A DNA stretch of 33,045 nucleotides from Flavobacteriales bacterium (GCA_023251075.1 JAHEZM010000034.1:1-33045); one strand, 5' to 3'. Shown: positions 24,031 through 31,885, counted from the stretch's first letter. The notes: generated by a model from the letters alone, not told the origin. Made by a program: numbers and translations.

Positions 24031-24897
24031 ATGATTAAATCAATGACAGGGTTTGGAAAAGGCGAAGTTCGTGTTGCGGACAAGGTCATTACTATTGAAG
24101 TAAAATCGCTCAACAGCAAACAATCCGATATTTTCATGAAACTTCCTTCTGCTTACAAATCGAAGGAAATTGATTTAAGAAATATTATTTCACAATCATT
24201 AAACAGAGGAAAAATTGATTTTTTATTGAATGTAGAATCTACAGAAAATAACTCCGTTAAAATCAATAAAGAACTAGCACTTTCTTACTTCAAACAAATT
24301 CAGCAATTAGAGCCATCGGTAGGCGATAAAATGAGCGAAGAAATGATTTCCTTGATTTTGCGTATGCCCGATGTAATGAATACTGGTAAAGAAGAAATTG
24401 ATGAAAGCGAATGGGAAGCTATCAAAAAAGCCACCAACAGCGCTTTAGAAAATTTAGATAAATTCAGAACATCGGAAGGAAAAGTATTAGAAGCCGACTT
24501 ATTCTCTCACATCAAAAACATTGAAACATTTTTAATTCAAATCGATCCTTTAGATAAAAACCGATTGGTTAAAATTCGCGAAAAGCAAGATAAAGCAATT
24601 TCTGATTTGAAAGATGCTAACATTGATAAAAATCGTTTCGAGCAGGAATTAATTTACTATATTGAAAAGGTAGATATCAGTGAAGAAAAAGTAAGATTGA
24701 AAAGTCATTTAGATTATTTCTTCCTCACTGCAAAAGAAGAAAATCCGGGTAAAAAACTGGGTTTTATTTGTCAGGAAATAGGAAGAGAAATCAATACCAT
24801 AGGTTCAAAATCGAATGATGCCGACATGCAAAAGTTGGTGGTGCAAATGAAAGATGAACTAGAAAAAATAAAAGAACAGAGTTTAAATGTCCTCTAA
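24031..24897 (+). CDS. YicC/YloC family endoribonuclease
   Basis: A 288-residue protein of the YicC family, whose studied members are metal-dependent endoribonucleases involved in RNA decay. The N-terminus MIKSMTGFGKGE and KSLNSKQSDIFMKLP are family signatures. The C-terminal half has RFEQELIYYIEKVDISEEKVRLKSHLDYF and ends with GREINTIGSKSNDADMQKLVVQMKDELEKIKEQ, a strongly conserved helix. The length is normal. It overlaps gmk by 11 bases, the usual yicC-gmk pairing. Confidence 0.95.
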   Translation: MIKSMTGFGKGEVRVADKVITIEVKSLNSKQSDIFMKLPSAYKSKEIDLRNIISQSLNRGKIDFLLNVESTENNSVKINKELALSYFKQIQQLEPSVGDKMSEEMISLILRMPDVMNTGKEEIDESEWEAIKKATNSALENLDKFRTSEGKVLEADLFSHIKNIETFLIQIDPLDKNRLVKIREKQDKAISDLKDANIDKNRFEQELIYYIEKVDISEEKVRLKSHLDYFFLTAKEENPGKKLGFICQEIGREINTIGSKSNDADMQKLVVQMKDELEKIKEQSLNVL

Positions 24898-25471
24898 TCA
24901 ACATAAAGGCAAACTGGTTATTTTTTCTGCACCATCAGGAGCGGGGAAAACTACTATTGTTCACCATTTGTTAACGAAAGATTATAAACTTGAATTCTCT
25001 ATTTCTGCCTGCACTCGCGCAAGAAGAAATGGCGAAGAACATGGAAAAGATTACTACTACATCTCTGTTGAAGAATTCAAAAAAAGTATTTCTTTAGATG
25101 AATTTGTAGAGTGGGAAGAAGTATACAAAGACAATTTCTACGGCACATTGAAAGCCGAAGTAGAACGCATTTGGAAAAAAGGACATCATGTTATTTTTGA
25201 TGTGGATGTGGATGGCGGACTCAACTTAAAAAAGGCATTTGGTGATAGAGCCTTAGCCATTTTTGTAATGCCCCCTTCTTTAGATTCTCTTCGCGAAAGA
25301 TTAGAACAACGCGAAACAGAAACACCGGAAAGCATTGCACGCCGAATGGGAAAAGCTCCTATAGAATTACAAAAATCGGTGCTATTTGATACGGTTATTT
25401 TGAACGATAATTTAGAAAGTGCTTTTGCAAAAGCAGAAAGTTTGGTTGAGGAGTTTTTAGGGAAAAAATGA
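24887..25471 (+). CDS. gmk: guanylate kinase
   Basis: A 194-residue enzyme that phosphorylates GMP to GDP with ATP. The P-loop APSGAGKTT (15-23) and the GMP-binding CTRARRNGEEHGKDYYYI and EWEEVYKDNFYGT segments are intact. VIFDVDVDGGLNLK is the conserved strand after the GMP-binding domain, and RLEQRETE forms the lid. The start overlaps yicC by 11 bases, which suggests translational coupling. An imperfect palindrome lies between this gene and nadD. Confidence 0.97.
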   Translation: MSSNQHKGKLVIFSAPSGAGKTTIVHHLLTKDYKLEFSISACTRARRNGEEHGKDYYYISVEEFKKSISLDEFVEWEEVYKDNFYGTLKAEVERIWKKGHHVIFDVDVDGGLNLKKAFGDRALAIFVMPPSLDSLRERLEQRETETPESIARRMGKAPIELQKSVLFDTVILNDNLESAFAKAESLVEEFLGKK

Positions 25472-25481
25472 AATTTATGAA

Positions 25482-25525
25482 TAGGACACTAGTTCCTTCG
25501 GAGTACCTCAGGAACTAGCATCCTA
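25482..25525. repeat. imperfect palindrome between gmk and nadD
   Basis: TAGGACACTAGTTCC (25482-25496) pairs with GGAACTAGCATCCTA (25511-25525) except at two positions. This gives a 15-bp arm with an internal 2-base mismatch and a 14-base loop. No T-run follows on the plus strand. It may be a short palindromic repeat or an RNA structure in the operon. Confidence 0.75.
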
Positions 25526-25538
25526 AACTTCAAATTAA

Positions 25539-26114
25539 ATGAAAAACATCGGACTCTTTTTTGGCTCCTTCAACCCCATTCACAATGGTCATATGGCGAT
25601 TGCGAACTACATGTTGGAGTACACCGATATTCAGGAATTGTGGTTTGTAATTAGTCCGCAAAATCCATTAAAAGAAAAAGCTTCTCTGCTATCTGAAAAC
25701 AATCGCTATCAACTAGTGTTAGAAGCCATAGAAGCTGAACCGCGATTCAAAGCATCCAGCATAGAATTCAAATTGCCTCAACCTTCATATACCATCAATA
25801 CTCTGGTGTATTTGAAAGAAAAATATCCCAATACAAAATTTTCATTGATTGTTGGAGAAGACAATTTAGCAAGCTTTCACAAATGGAAAAACTACGAGCG
25901 TATTTTAGAACAATGCGATTTGCTAGTTTATCCTCGTCCGAACTGTGCTAAAACTGAATTTCATTCGCATCCCAAAGTAAAAATGATTGCTGCACCACAA
26001 ATAGAAATATCTTCTAGCTTCATTAGAAAGGCCATTAAAGAAAATAAAAATGTTCAATATTTTGTGCCGGAAAGAGTATGGAAATATATGATGGATATGG
26101 GGTATTATAAATAG
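25539..26114 (+). CDS. nadD: nicotinate-nucleotide adenylyltransferase
   Basis: A 191-residue nucleotidyltransferase that adenylates nicotinate mononucleotide to deamido-NAD. The family motif GSFNPIHNGH (9-18) supplies the HxGH-type site. SFHKWKNYERIL and the C-terminal ISSSFIR (a conserved phosphate-binding element) are present. The length is typical. It ends the yicC-gmk-nadD run, and with nadK the window holds two enzymes of NAD(P) synthesis. Confidence 0.96.
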   Translation: MKNIGLFFGSFNPIHNGHMAIANYMLEYTDIQELWFVISPQNPLKEKASLLSENNRYQLVLEAIEAEPRFKASSIEFKLPQPSYTINTLVYLKEKYPNTKFSLIVGEDNLASFHKWKNYERILEQCDLLVYPRPNCAKTEFHSHPKVKMIAAPQIEISSSFIRKAIKENKNVQYFVPERVWKYMMDMGYYK

Positions 26115-26119
26115 AAGAC

Positions 26120-26463
26120 ATGAAAAAATTATTTTATGTTTTATTTTCGATATTGGCTGCATGCAACAACAATACTTCCGAAAGATCACTCCGGAAAATT
26201 ACAAAAACAGAATTGGTATCGACATTCAAAACGACCATATTTTTACTTCCAGCGGAAGCAGCGAAGCGAAAATTTCTACCAATGAAATCAAAGAAATTGC
26301 GGAGCTGAAAGACATCATCGTAATTAGATTAGATGTTACGAAAACCTTTGTTATTCCTAAAGATCAGGTGAAAGATCTGCCTGCACTTATCTCAGAATTA
26401 AAAGATTTGGCGAAAAAAGTGAAGGTGAATTATAGCGAAGAATTGAATTGGGTTTGGAAGTAA
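26120..26463 (+). pseudogene. YcxB-like protein, frame-disrupted or truncated
   Basis: The frame starting at 26161 encodes 100 residues that resemble the C-terminal cytosolic domain of YcxB-like membrane proteins (ENYKNRIGIDI, KISTNEIKEIAELKD, KTFVIPKDQ, and a closing ELNWVWK). The hydrophobic N-terminal part of that family is missing. The overlapping frame from 26120, 5 bases after nadD, reads MKKLFYVLFSILAAC, which looks like a transmembrane helix or a lipoprotein signal peptide. Joining the two by a shift near 26160 would restore helix plus domain. A decayed gene is the most likely reading. A short soluble protein starting at 26161 or a sequencing error are alternatives. Confidence 0.55.
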
Positions 26464-26485
26464 AATCTCATTTACTATGCTCGTC

Positions 26486-26621
26486 GGTTAATTGCCGTTG
26501 GTTTTAACCAACGGTTTAATAATTTCCCTATTAAGGCTTTAGCCAAAAAGACATGTTATTTTGGCTAAAGCCCTATTGGTTTTTTTCTCGTATCCGTCGG
26601 TTAAAACCGACGGCAATTGAC
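26486..26621. repeat. cloverleaf-like inverted repeat element (three hairpins)
   Basis: Bases 26487-26509 and 26599-26621 are inverted copies matching at 21 of 23 positions. Each arm also folds on itself: CCGTTGGTT (26495-26503) with AACCAACGG (26506-26514), and CCGTCGGTT (26594-26602) with AACCGACGG (26605-26613). Between them a perfect 14-bp hairpin, GGCTTTAGCCAAAA (26535-26548) with 26559-26572, is followed by seven T (26580-26586) and could act as a terminator for the plus strand. The element fills most of the 26464-26673 gap between converging genes. Confidence 0.88.
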
Positions 26622-26673
26622 TTGAAGTACTGAGTAAATCCCACTCTCAACCCTCACTCCCTCTCTTCCCCAA

Positions 26674-27760
26674 TCATCCGCCGTATTCCATCAGATACGA
26701 TTTAATAAAGGGCATTAAATCGCCATCCATTACATCTTGTACATTGGAGGTTTCGTGAGAGGTACGTAAATCTTTAACGAGCTTATAAGGATGCATCACA
26801 TAGTTGCGAATTTGCGATCCCCATTCTATTTTCTTTTTATTGCCTTCAATAGCGTTTTGAGTTTCCATACGTTTGCGCAATTCTAACTCGTACAATTGCG
26901 ACTTCAACATGGTTAAAGCTTTCTCTTTATTTTGGAGTTGAGAACGTGATTCCTGATTTTTAATAATGATGCCGGATGGTTTATGATGTAAGCGTACTGC
27001 TGTTTCTACCTTATTTACATTTTGTCCGCCTGCACCTCCCGAGCGAAAAGTATCCCACTCAATATCCCCTAAACTAATTTCAATATTCAAGGTATCATCT
27101 ACCAACGGGTAAACATAAATCGATGCAAAAGAAGTATGTCGTTTTGCCGCAGCATCAAAAGGAGAAATACGCACCAAACGATGCACACCATTTTCGCCTT
27201 TCAAATAACCGTAAGCATATTCCCCTTCTATCTCTAACGTAGCTGTTTTAATTCCTGCACCATCTCCTTTTTGGTAATCTACTTCGGTAACTTTAAATCC
27301 TTGCTTCTCGGCATACATTTTATACATACGTAACAACATCGACGCCCAATCCTGACTCTCTGTTCCTCCTGCACCCGAGTTAATTTCCAAGATAGCACTT
27401 AGCGAATCCTCCTTACCTGAAAGCATATTTTTAAACTCCATCGCCTCCACTTTAGCCAAAACGATTTGGTAAGCAGCTTCTACCTCTGCTTCGGTAGCCT
27501 CACCCACACCAAAAAATTCCATCATCACCTGGAGATCATCGGCCATGTCTTGAGCTTCATTGTAACTCTCTACCCACGATTTTTTTATCCTGATTTCTTT
27601 GAGAATCGATTCTGCCCGTTTGGCATCATCCCAAAAGTTGGGAGCCTGTGTCTTTTCCTCCTCTTCCTGAATTTCTATGACTTTCTTATCGACGTCAAAG
27701 ATATTGCTTTAACGCGCCCACGCGCTGCACAATTCCTTTATATTGTTCTGAAGTAACCAT
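26674..27760 (-). CDS. prfB: peptide chain release factor 2 with programmed +1 frameshift
   Basis: RF2 releases peptides at UGA and UAA codons. The ATG at 27760 opens 21 codons ending CTT, followed by in-frame TGA (27697-27695) and C. A +1 shift at CTT-TGA-C continues as GAC GTC GAT and joins the long frame, for 361 residues in all. After the shift come the SPF anticodon-like tripeptide (199-201) and GGQ (244-246, [14 protein letters not shown]) that triggers hydrolysis. Low RF2 lets the ribosome slip, so the gene controls its own output. The bases before the shift (AAAGCAATAT) lack the Shine-Dalgarno-like stimulator known from Escherichia coli. Annotation that ignores the shift would start at 27546 and lose 71 residues. 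Confidence 0.97.
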
Positions 27761-27770
27761 ATAGTTTATT

Positions 27771-27778
27771 TACTTTAG
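27771..27778 (+). promoter_or_regulatory. -7 element before the unknown membrane protein gene
   Basis: TACTTTAG, one base off TAnnTTTG, lies 22 bases before the GTG at 27801. On the opposite strand TATATTTT (27793-27786) sits 25 bases before the prfB start, so the 40-base gap may hold overlapping divergent promoters. Confidence 0.4.
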
Positions 27779-27800
27779 CGGTGTAAAAATATAATTATTC

Positions 27801-28766
27801 GTGGAAAGAACAGCATTCAATAACATATTCGCACTACAATCAGGGTTGTATTGCCATATACATAACGATTTACTGGTGATTAACGATAGGGAATTCATAG
27901 AAAATCGCGATTTGAATACCGATCTTCAATCGGTAAGCAAAATGAAAATAGTGCATATCATTTTAAATGCTGCTATTACTTTTGCTATCATCATCATGAC
28001 TTATATCACTGGTTTTTATCCTTTGTCTCTATTATTGTTTGTTACCATTTGGGATTTGAAAAGAGTGAAACGACAAACTATTCCGGTAATTAAAAGCGAT
28101 TGTATTCCCTTAAAAAACATAGTAAACGGAAAATTCATCAGTGGGAAATTAAACTTCAATGAAATTGATTTGTTGATTAAAAATGAAGAAGGGAAAATAA
28201 TGATGAAATCTCTTCGATTGTACGATAGCAAAACAGAAATTGAAAAAGCGATTACTATTTTACAAATAGCAGGAATTAAGGTTGAAAATCCTTTAGATGT
28301 AGAGCGAACTAAATTGATAAATAAACCCTTCGCCATTGTGAATGAAAATGAAAAAATTTATTTTCTCGAAGAAGAAATAGCCATTTCAAAAAATGGAATT
28401 TATCCTGAAAAAGGAGAATATGTTAATGTAAATAATTTTATGTTTATCGCCACAGAATTAGGTTTATCGGTGATGTTTGTTGCAAAAATTTACCTGATGT
28501 TTGCCAAAGGGAAATTCTTGTGGGCCGATTTTTTTGTATTGATTATGCTTTTCATTTTTATCACTCTTCCTTTATCGTTGTTTAATAAATCAACTGCGGA
28601 TATCATCAGCAAGAAAGATATTTTAAACCAATCGATAGAGCAGAAAAAAAAGAAAATATTTTTGGTACTTACATTAAAAAGTGGATGGAGAATGCCGTTA
28701 ACCAGAAAGATTGAATTTGAAAACGAAGAAGAAGCGAAGAAGGTATTGGAATATATAGCGGGTTAA
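27801..28766 (+). CDS. unknown membrane protein with internal duplication
   Basis: A 321-residue protein from a GTG start that I do not recognise. Two transmembrane hairpins (about 50-84 and 213-261) are each followed by a soluble domain of similar pattern. The first domain (94-160) has IPLKNIVNG, LLIKNEEGK and IEKAITILQIAGI. The second (264-321) has ISKKDILNQ, LVLTLKSGWRMPLTRKIEFENEE and EEAKKVLEYIAG. The parallel order suggests a tandem duplication of a hairpin plus a small PH-like or alpha/beta domain. An N-terminal segment (10-35, YCHIHNDLLVINDREF) could be a further partial domain. No enzyme motif is seen. It is divergent from prfB and convergent with recX. Confidence 0.8.
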   Translation: MERTAFNNIFALQSGLYCHIHNDLLVINDREFIENRDLNTDLQSVSKMKIVHIILNAAITFAIIIMTYITGFYPLSLLLFVTIWDLKRVKRQTIPVIKSDCIPLKNIVNGKFISGKLNFNEIDLLIKNEEGKIMMKSLRLYDSKTEIEKAITILQIAGIKVENPLDVERTKLINKPFAIVNENEKIYFLEEEIAISKNGIYPEKGEYVNVNNFMFIATELGLSVMFVAKIYLMFAKGKFLWADFFVLIMLFIFITLPLSLFNKSTADIISKKDILNQSIEQKKKKIFLVLTLKSGWRMPLTRKIEFENEEEAKKVLEYIAG

Positions 28767-28768
28767 TG

Positions 28769-28834
28769 TTCCCGTAGGGGTGCCCCTTGCGGGTACCCAA
28801 CAATATTATGGTCTGGGTACCACCCCTACGGGAA
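28769..28834. repeat. nested inverted repeat between convergent genes
   Basis: TTCCCGTAGGGGTG (28769-28782) is perfectly inverted at 28821-28834. Inside, GGTACCCA (28792-28799) pairs with TGGGTACC (28814-28821) over a 14-base loop. The element begins 2 bases after the stop codon of the unknown membrane protein. It supplies the last codons and the TAG stop of recX (28828-28826). It may be a mobile palindrome that also stops transcription from both sides. Confidence 0.88.
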
Positions 28835-29302
28835 AAGATCTTCCACCATATCAATCACCAAATCACTCTCAAAACCCTTGCCCACAATATATCTTATGAT
28901 TTTTCCTTTTTGATTGTATTCCGATTCTCCTTTTACTTCTTTCAATTTCTTTTTAGCCAGATGTACAATTGTTTCTTTGTACAATTTATGATCGATTTCC
29001 TCCTTGGCTTTTTTGATACAATAAGCAGAAATATTTCTTTGCTTCAATTCCATTTCAATTTTAATCCAGCCCCAATCGTTGTTCTTGAATTTACCTCGCG
29101 CGAAAGCACGTGAAAATCTTTCTTCATTTAAAAAATTAGAGGAAATTAAATCGGAAATAATTCCTTCTATATCATCACGCTGAACACCTAATTTATATAA
29201 ATCATTACGCACTTCTTTCTGGCAGCGTTCCTGATAAGCGCAGTATTTCTGGGCTTTCAGCAAAGCCTGGTGGCGTGTGTATATTTTTTTAGCACTACTC
29301 AT
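28826..29302 (-). CDS. recX: RecX family regulatory protein
   Basis: A 158-residue helical protein of the RecX family, which binds RecA filaments and limits recombination. The core pattern is present: ALLKAQKYCAYQERCQKEVRNDLYKLGV, ISDLISSNFLNEERFSRAFARGKFKNNDWGWIKIEMELKQRNIS, and a later YIVGKGFESDLVIDMV. RecX is made of repeated three-helix units, and two to three are visible. The ATG at 29302 overlaps the upstream CDF gene by 8 bases. The stop codon lies inside a palindromic repeat, so the final residues (FP) come from that repeat. No recA lies in the window. Confidence 0.9.
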   Translation of the reverse strand: MSSAKKIYTRHQALLKAQKYCAYQERCQKEVRNDLYKLGVQRDDIEGIISDLISSNFLNEERFSRAFARGKFKNNDWGWIKIEMELKQRNISAYCIKKAKEEIDHKLYKETIVHLAKKKLKEVKGESEYNQKGKIIRYIVGKGFESDLVIDMVEDLFP

Positions 29303-30167
29303 GAGGTTCAACATGCACTAACACATCGGCAATTTCCGGTAATTCTTCTTGTACTTTTTCTTTTATTCTATGTGCAATACCGTGTCCTTCTTTAACGCTA
29401 ATCTGTCCGTTAACTATCACATGTAAATCTACAAAATAATGCATCCCTGTTTTGCGCACATTGCATTTTTCAGTGTCGATCACTCCATCTACTTTTTTAG
29501 AAATAATGCGCACTTTTTCAATCACCTCATCGTGTAAATGTTCATCCATAATTTCGCCCAATGCCGGACGAAATATTAAGTAGGCATTGTACAAAATAAA
29601 AGCAGAGGCAAAGAGTGCAGCCCAATCATCGGCACTTTCATAACCTTCGCCCCCAATAAGGGCTATAGAGATTCCAATAAAAGCAGCAACAGAGGTTATC
29701 GCATCACTTCTGTGGTGCCATGCATCGGCTTGTAAGGATGAACTATTGGTTTCTTTTCCTTTCTTAGATACAATGCGAAAAAAAATTTCTTTAACTAAAA
29801 TAATAGCAGCTAAAACAATTAAAGTAAATGACTCGGGGGCCTCGTGCGGAGTTTCAATATTGTGAATACTTTCATAGGCAATAACAGTAGCGGAAGTAAC
29901 TAAAAATCCAACCACCAAAAAAGTAATCAGAGGTTCGGCTTTCCCATGACCATATGGATGATTTGCATCTGCCGGTTTGGTTGAATAACGCAAACCAAAT
30001 AACACCAATAGAGAAGAAAAAATATCTGTAGTGGATTCAATAGCATCAGCCATTAAAGCGTATGAATTGCCAAAAAAACCGGTGAAACCTTTCACCAAAG
30101 CCAAACAGGAATTACCTATGATACTTAGGTACGTTGCTTTAATGGCTTGTTGTTTTTTGCTTTGCAT
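29295..30167 (-). CDS. cation diffusion facilitator (CDF) metal transporter
   Basis: A 290-residue inner membrane antiporter that exports divalent metals such as zinc, cobalt or iron. Six helices are predicted (within about 10-190), followed by a cytosolic ferredoxin-like domain (about 205-288, FVDLHVIVNGQISVKEGHGIAHRI). Site-A residues by alignment with YiiP are E44 and D48 in ADAIESTTD (helix 2) and H151 and D155 in AWHHRSDAITS (helix 5). Glutamate replaces the first aspartate or histidine of helix 2, which may alter metal choice. It overlaps recX by 8 bases and lies just downstream of a long perfect hairpin. Confidence 0.94.
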   Translation of the reverse strand: MQSKKQQAIKATYLSIIGNSCLALVKGFTGFFGNSYALMADAIESTTDIFSSLLVLFGLRYSTKPADANHPYGHGKAEPLITFLVVGFLVTSATVIAYESIHNIETPHEAPESFTLIVLAAIILVKEIFFRIVSKKGKETNSSSLQADAWHHRSDAITSVAAFIGISIALIGGEGYESADDWAALFASAFILYNAYLIFRPALGEIMDEHLHDEVIEKVRIISKKVDGVIDTEKCNVRKTGMHYFVDLHVIVNGQISVKEGHGIAHRIKEKVQEELPEIADVLVHVEPHE

Positions 30168-30193
30168 GTTTTAATCATTCTTCTATTTTTTCA

Positions 30194-30256
30194 AGTGTGG
30201 GTTGCTAACTAACTTCTCCCTTTTTTAAAGGGAGAAGTTAGTTAGCAACCCACACT
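30194..30256. repeat. 30-bp perfect palindrome (solitary hairpin)
   Basis: Bases 30194-30223 are an exact inverted copy of 30227-30256, with a 3-base loop (TTT). The arm reads AGTGTGGGTTGCTAACTAAC and continues as TTCTCCCTTT. The core AAAGGGAGAAG followed by TTAGTTAGCAACCC resembles the outer ends of the DUF559 element (GAGAAAGATTAGC at 847-860 and GAGGGATTAATTAGC at 126-140). It lies 26 bases upstream of the CDF start codon, in the 30168-30331 gap. Confidence 0.95.
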
Positions 30257-30280
30257 GAGAAAGTTTTTGTAAAATAAATA

Positions 30281-30306
30281 TAGGCAAGCTTTTTCAAACT
30301 TGCCTA
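30281..30306 (-). terminator. possible terminator of the RNase E/G gene
   Basis: TAGGCAAG (30281-30288) pairs with CTTGCCTA (30299-30306), and the stem can extend by three A-T pairs past a mismatch. On the minus strand it follows the RNase gene stop by 25 bases and is followed by the T-rich TATTTATTTTA. The tail is interrupted, so strength is uncertain. Confidence 0.5.
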
Positions 30307-30331
30307 CATTGTTTATTCATTATGATAAAAA

Positions 30332-31885
30332 TCAATTCACATCAATTTCAACTCCTTCTTTAGTGAAATATCTCATTTCAATTAAATCGTAAGAATCGAA
30401 AGATTGAACTTCAATTTTTCCACCATATTTTTTTCCTAGTTTTTTATACAAAGGATTCCAGAAGCCTTTGGTTAAGTAAGCCGCAACAAAAGGATGCACG
30501 GTTACTATCACATGAGGTTTTTTCAAATCCTGGAAAATATGTTTGATATCGGCTTCAATCTTATCCATCATAACGATAGAAGGCTGAACATGTCCTGATC
30601 CTTTACAGCTCGGACAAACCTCATCGGTTACCACATCGGTGGCAGGGCGAACGCGCTGACGGGTAATTTCAATTACACCAAATTTACTTGGAGGAAGAAT
30701 GCTGTGTTTAGCACGATCATCCTTCATTGCATCACGAAGTGTGTTGAACAATTGCTTACGGTTAGCCGGATTTTTCATGTCGATAAAATCGATCACGATA
30801 ATTCCTCCCATATCGCGCAAACGCAATTGTCGAGCTACCTCTTCCGCTGCCTCAAGATTCACTGCTAAAGCATTTTCCTCTTGATTCATTTCGGTTTTAG
30901 AACGGTGACCGCTATTGATATCAATAACGTGCATTGCTTCTGTATGCTCGATAATTAGGTAAATTCCACTCTTCAGAGTTACGGTTTTACCAAACGATGT
31001 TTTAATTTGACGGGCGATTCCGAAGTGTTCAAAAATGGGTAATCGATCTTTGTAATGTTTTACGATATCGATATTTTCTGGAGATTTATCCATTAAATAT
31101 TCGCGTACTTCTTCGTAAACAAATTCATCGTCGACATGAATACTATTAAAAGAACTATTCAATACATCACGCAAAATAGCAGATGTACGACTTAATTCTC
31201 CTAATATTCTATCGTTGGGTTTTGCCCCACGAAGGTTATCATGAACTTGTTTCCATCTTTCTAAAACATCGGTTAAATCCTTCTCCAAATCGGCAGCCGG
31301 TTTATCGGCAGAGTTGGTACGGATAATCACCCCAAAATTCTTTGGTTTGATATTTTGAATAATCTGACGCAAACGATCTCTTTCTTTGGCATCACGAATT
31401 TTCTGAGAAACAGAAACTCTATCTGAAAAAGGAACCAAAACCAAGTATCTACCCGGAATGGAAATTTCAGAACCTATACGCGGACCTTTGGTAGAGATGG
31501 GCTCTTTAGCCACTTGCACCATTACCTCTTGTCCGGATTTAATTACCTCTGTAATAGAACCCGATTTTTCAATATCAGGTTCATTTTTGAAGTACATTAA
31601 ATTACTTGTATTCTCCTTGCCCTCACGAACACGCGCCAAATATTTATTGAGCGAGCGTACTTGCGGACCTAAATCGAAGTAATGCAGAAACGCATCTTTT
31701 TCGTAGCCAACATCAACGAAGGCTGCATTTAAACCAGGAACCACTTTACGTGCTGTACCTAAGTAAATGTCGCCAACAGCAAACTTTATATCGCGTGATT
31801 CGCGATGAAGTTCAACTAGCTTTTTCTCTTTTAAGATTGCAATGACTACTTCGGAAGGAGAAGAATTGATAATTAATTCATTCAC
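30332..31885 (-). CDS. rng: ribonuclease E/G family protein
   Basis: A 517-residue endoribonuclease for rRNA processing and mRNA decay. An S1 RNA-binding domain spans about 35-130 (GDIYLGTARKVVPGLNAAFVDVG). The catalytic metal residues are D322 (HVIDINSG) and D366 (IVIDFIDM). A zinc-link follows with C424 and C427 (DEVCPSCKGSGH). It ends soon after the small domain and lacks the long unstructured degradosome tail of RNase E, so it is nearer RNase G in form. It follows the HU, TPR and AURKAIP1/COX24 genes on the same strand. The 126 bases before it show no clear promoter. Confidence 0.95.
   Translation of the reverse strand: MNELIINSSPSEVVIAILKEKKLVELHRESRDIKFAVGDIYLGTARKVVPGLNAAFVDVGYEKDAFLHYFDLGPQVRSLNKYLARVREGKENTSNLMYFKNEPDIEKSGSITEVIKSGQEVMVQVAKEPISTKGPRIGSEISIPGRYLVLVPFSDRVSVSQKIRDAKERDRLRQIIQNIKPKNFGVIIRTNSADKPAADLEKDLTDVLERWKQVHDNLRGAKPNDRILGELSRTSAILRDVLNSSFNSIHVDDEFVYEEVREYLMDKSPENIDIVKHYKDRLPIFEHFGIARQIKTSFGKTVTLKSGIYLIIEHTEAMHVIDINSGHRSKTEMNQEENALAVNLEAAEEVARQLRLRDMGGIIVIDFIDMKNPANRKQLFNTLRDAMKDDRAKHSILPPSKFGVIEITRQRVRPATDVVTDEVCPSCKGSGHVQPSIVMMDKIEADIKHIFQDLKKPHVIVTVHPFVAAYLTKGFWNPLYKKLGKKYGGKIEVQSFDSYDLIEMRYFTKEGVEIDVN

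Noticed and set aside
26674-27546. RF2 starting at the internal ATG at 27546
   Set aside because: The upstream frame with CTT-TGA-C gives the normal N-terminus and full length, so the internal start is an artefact of the frameshift.
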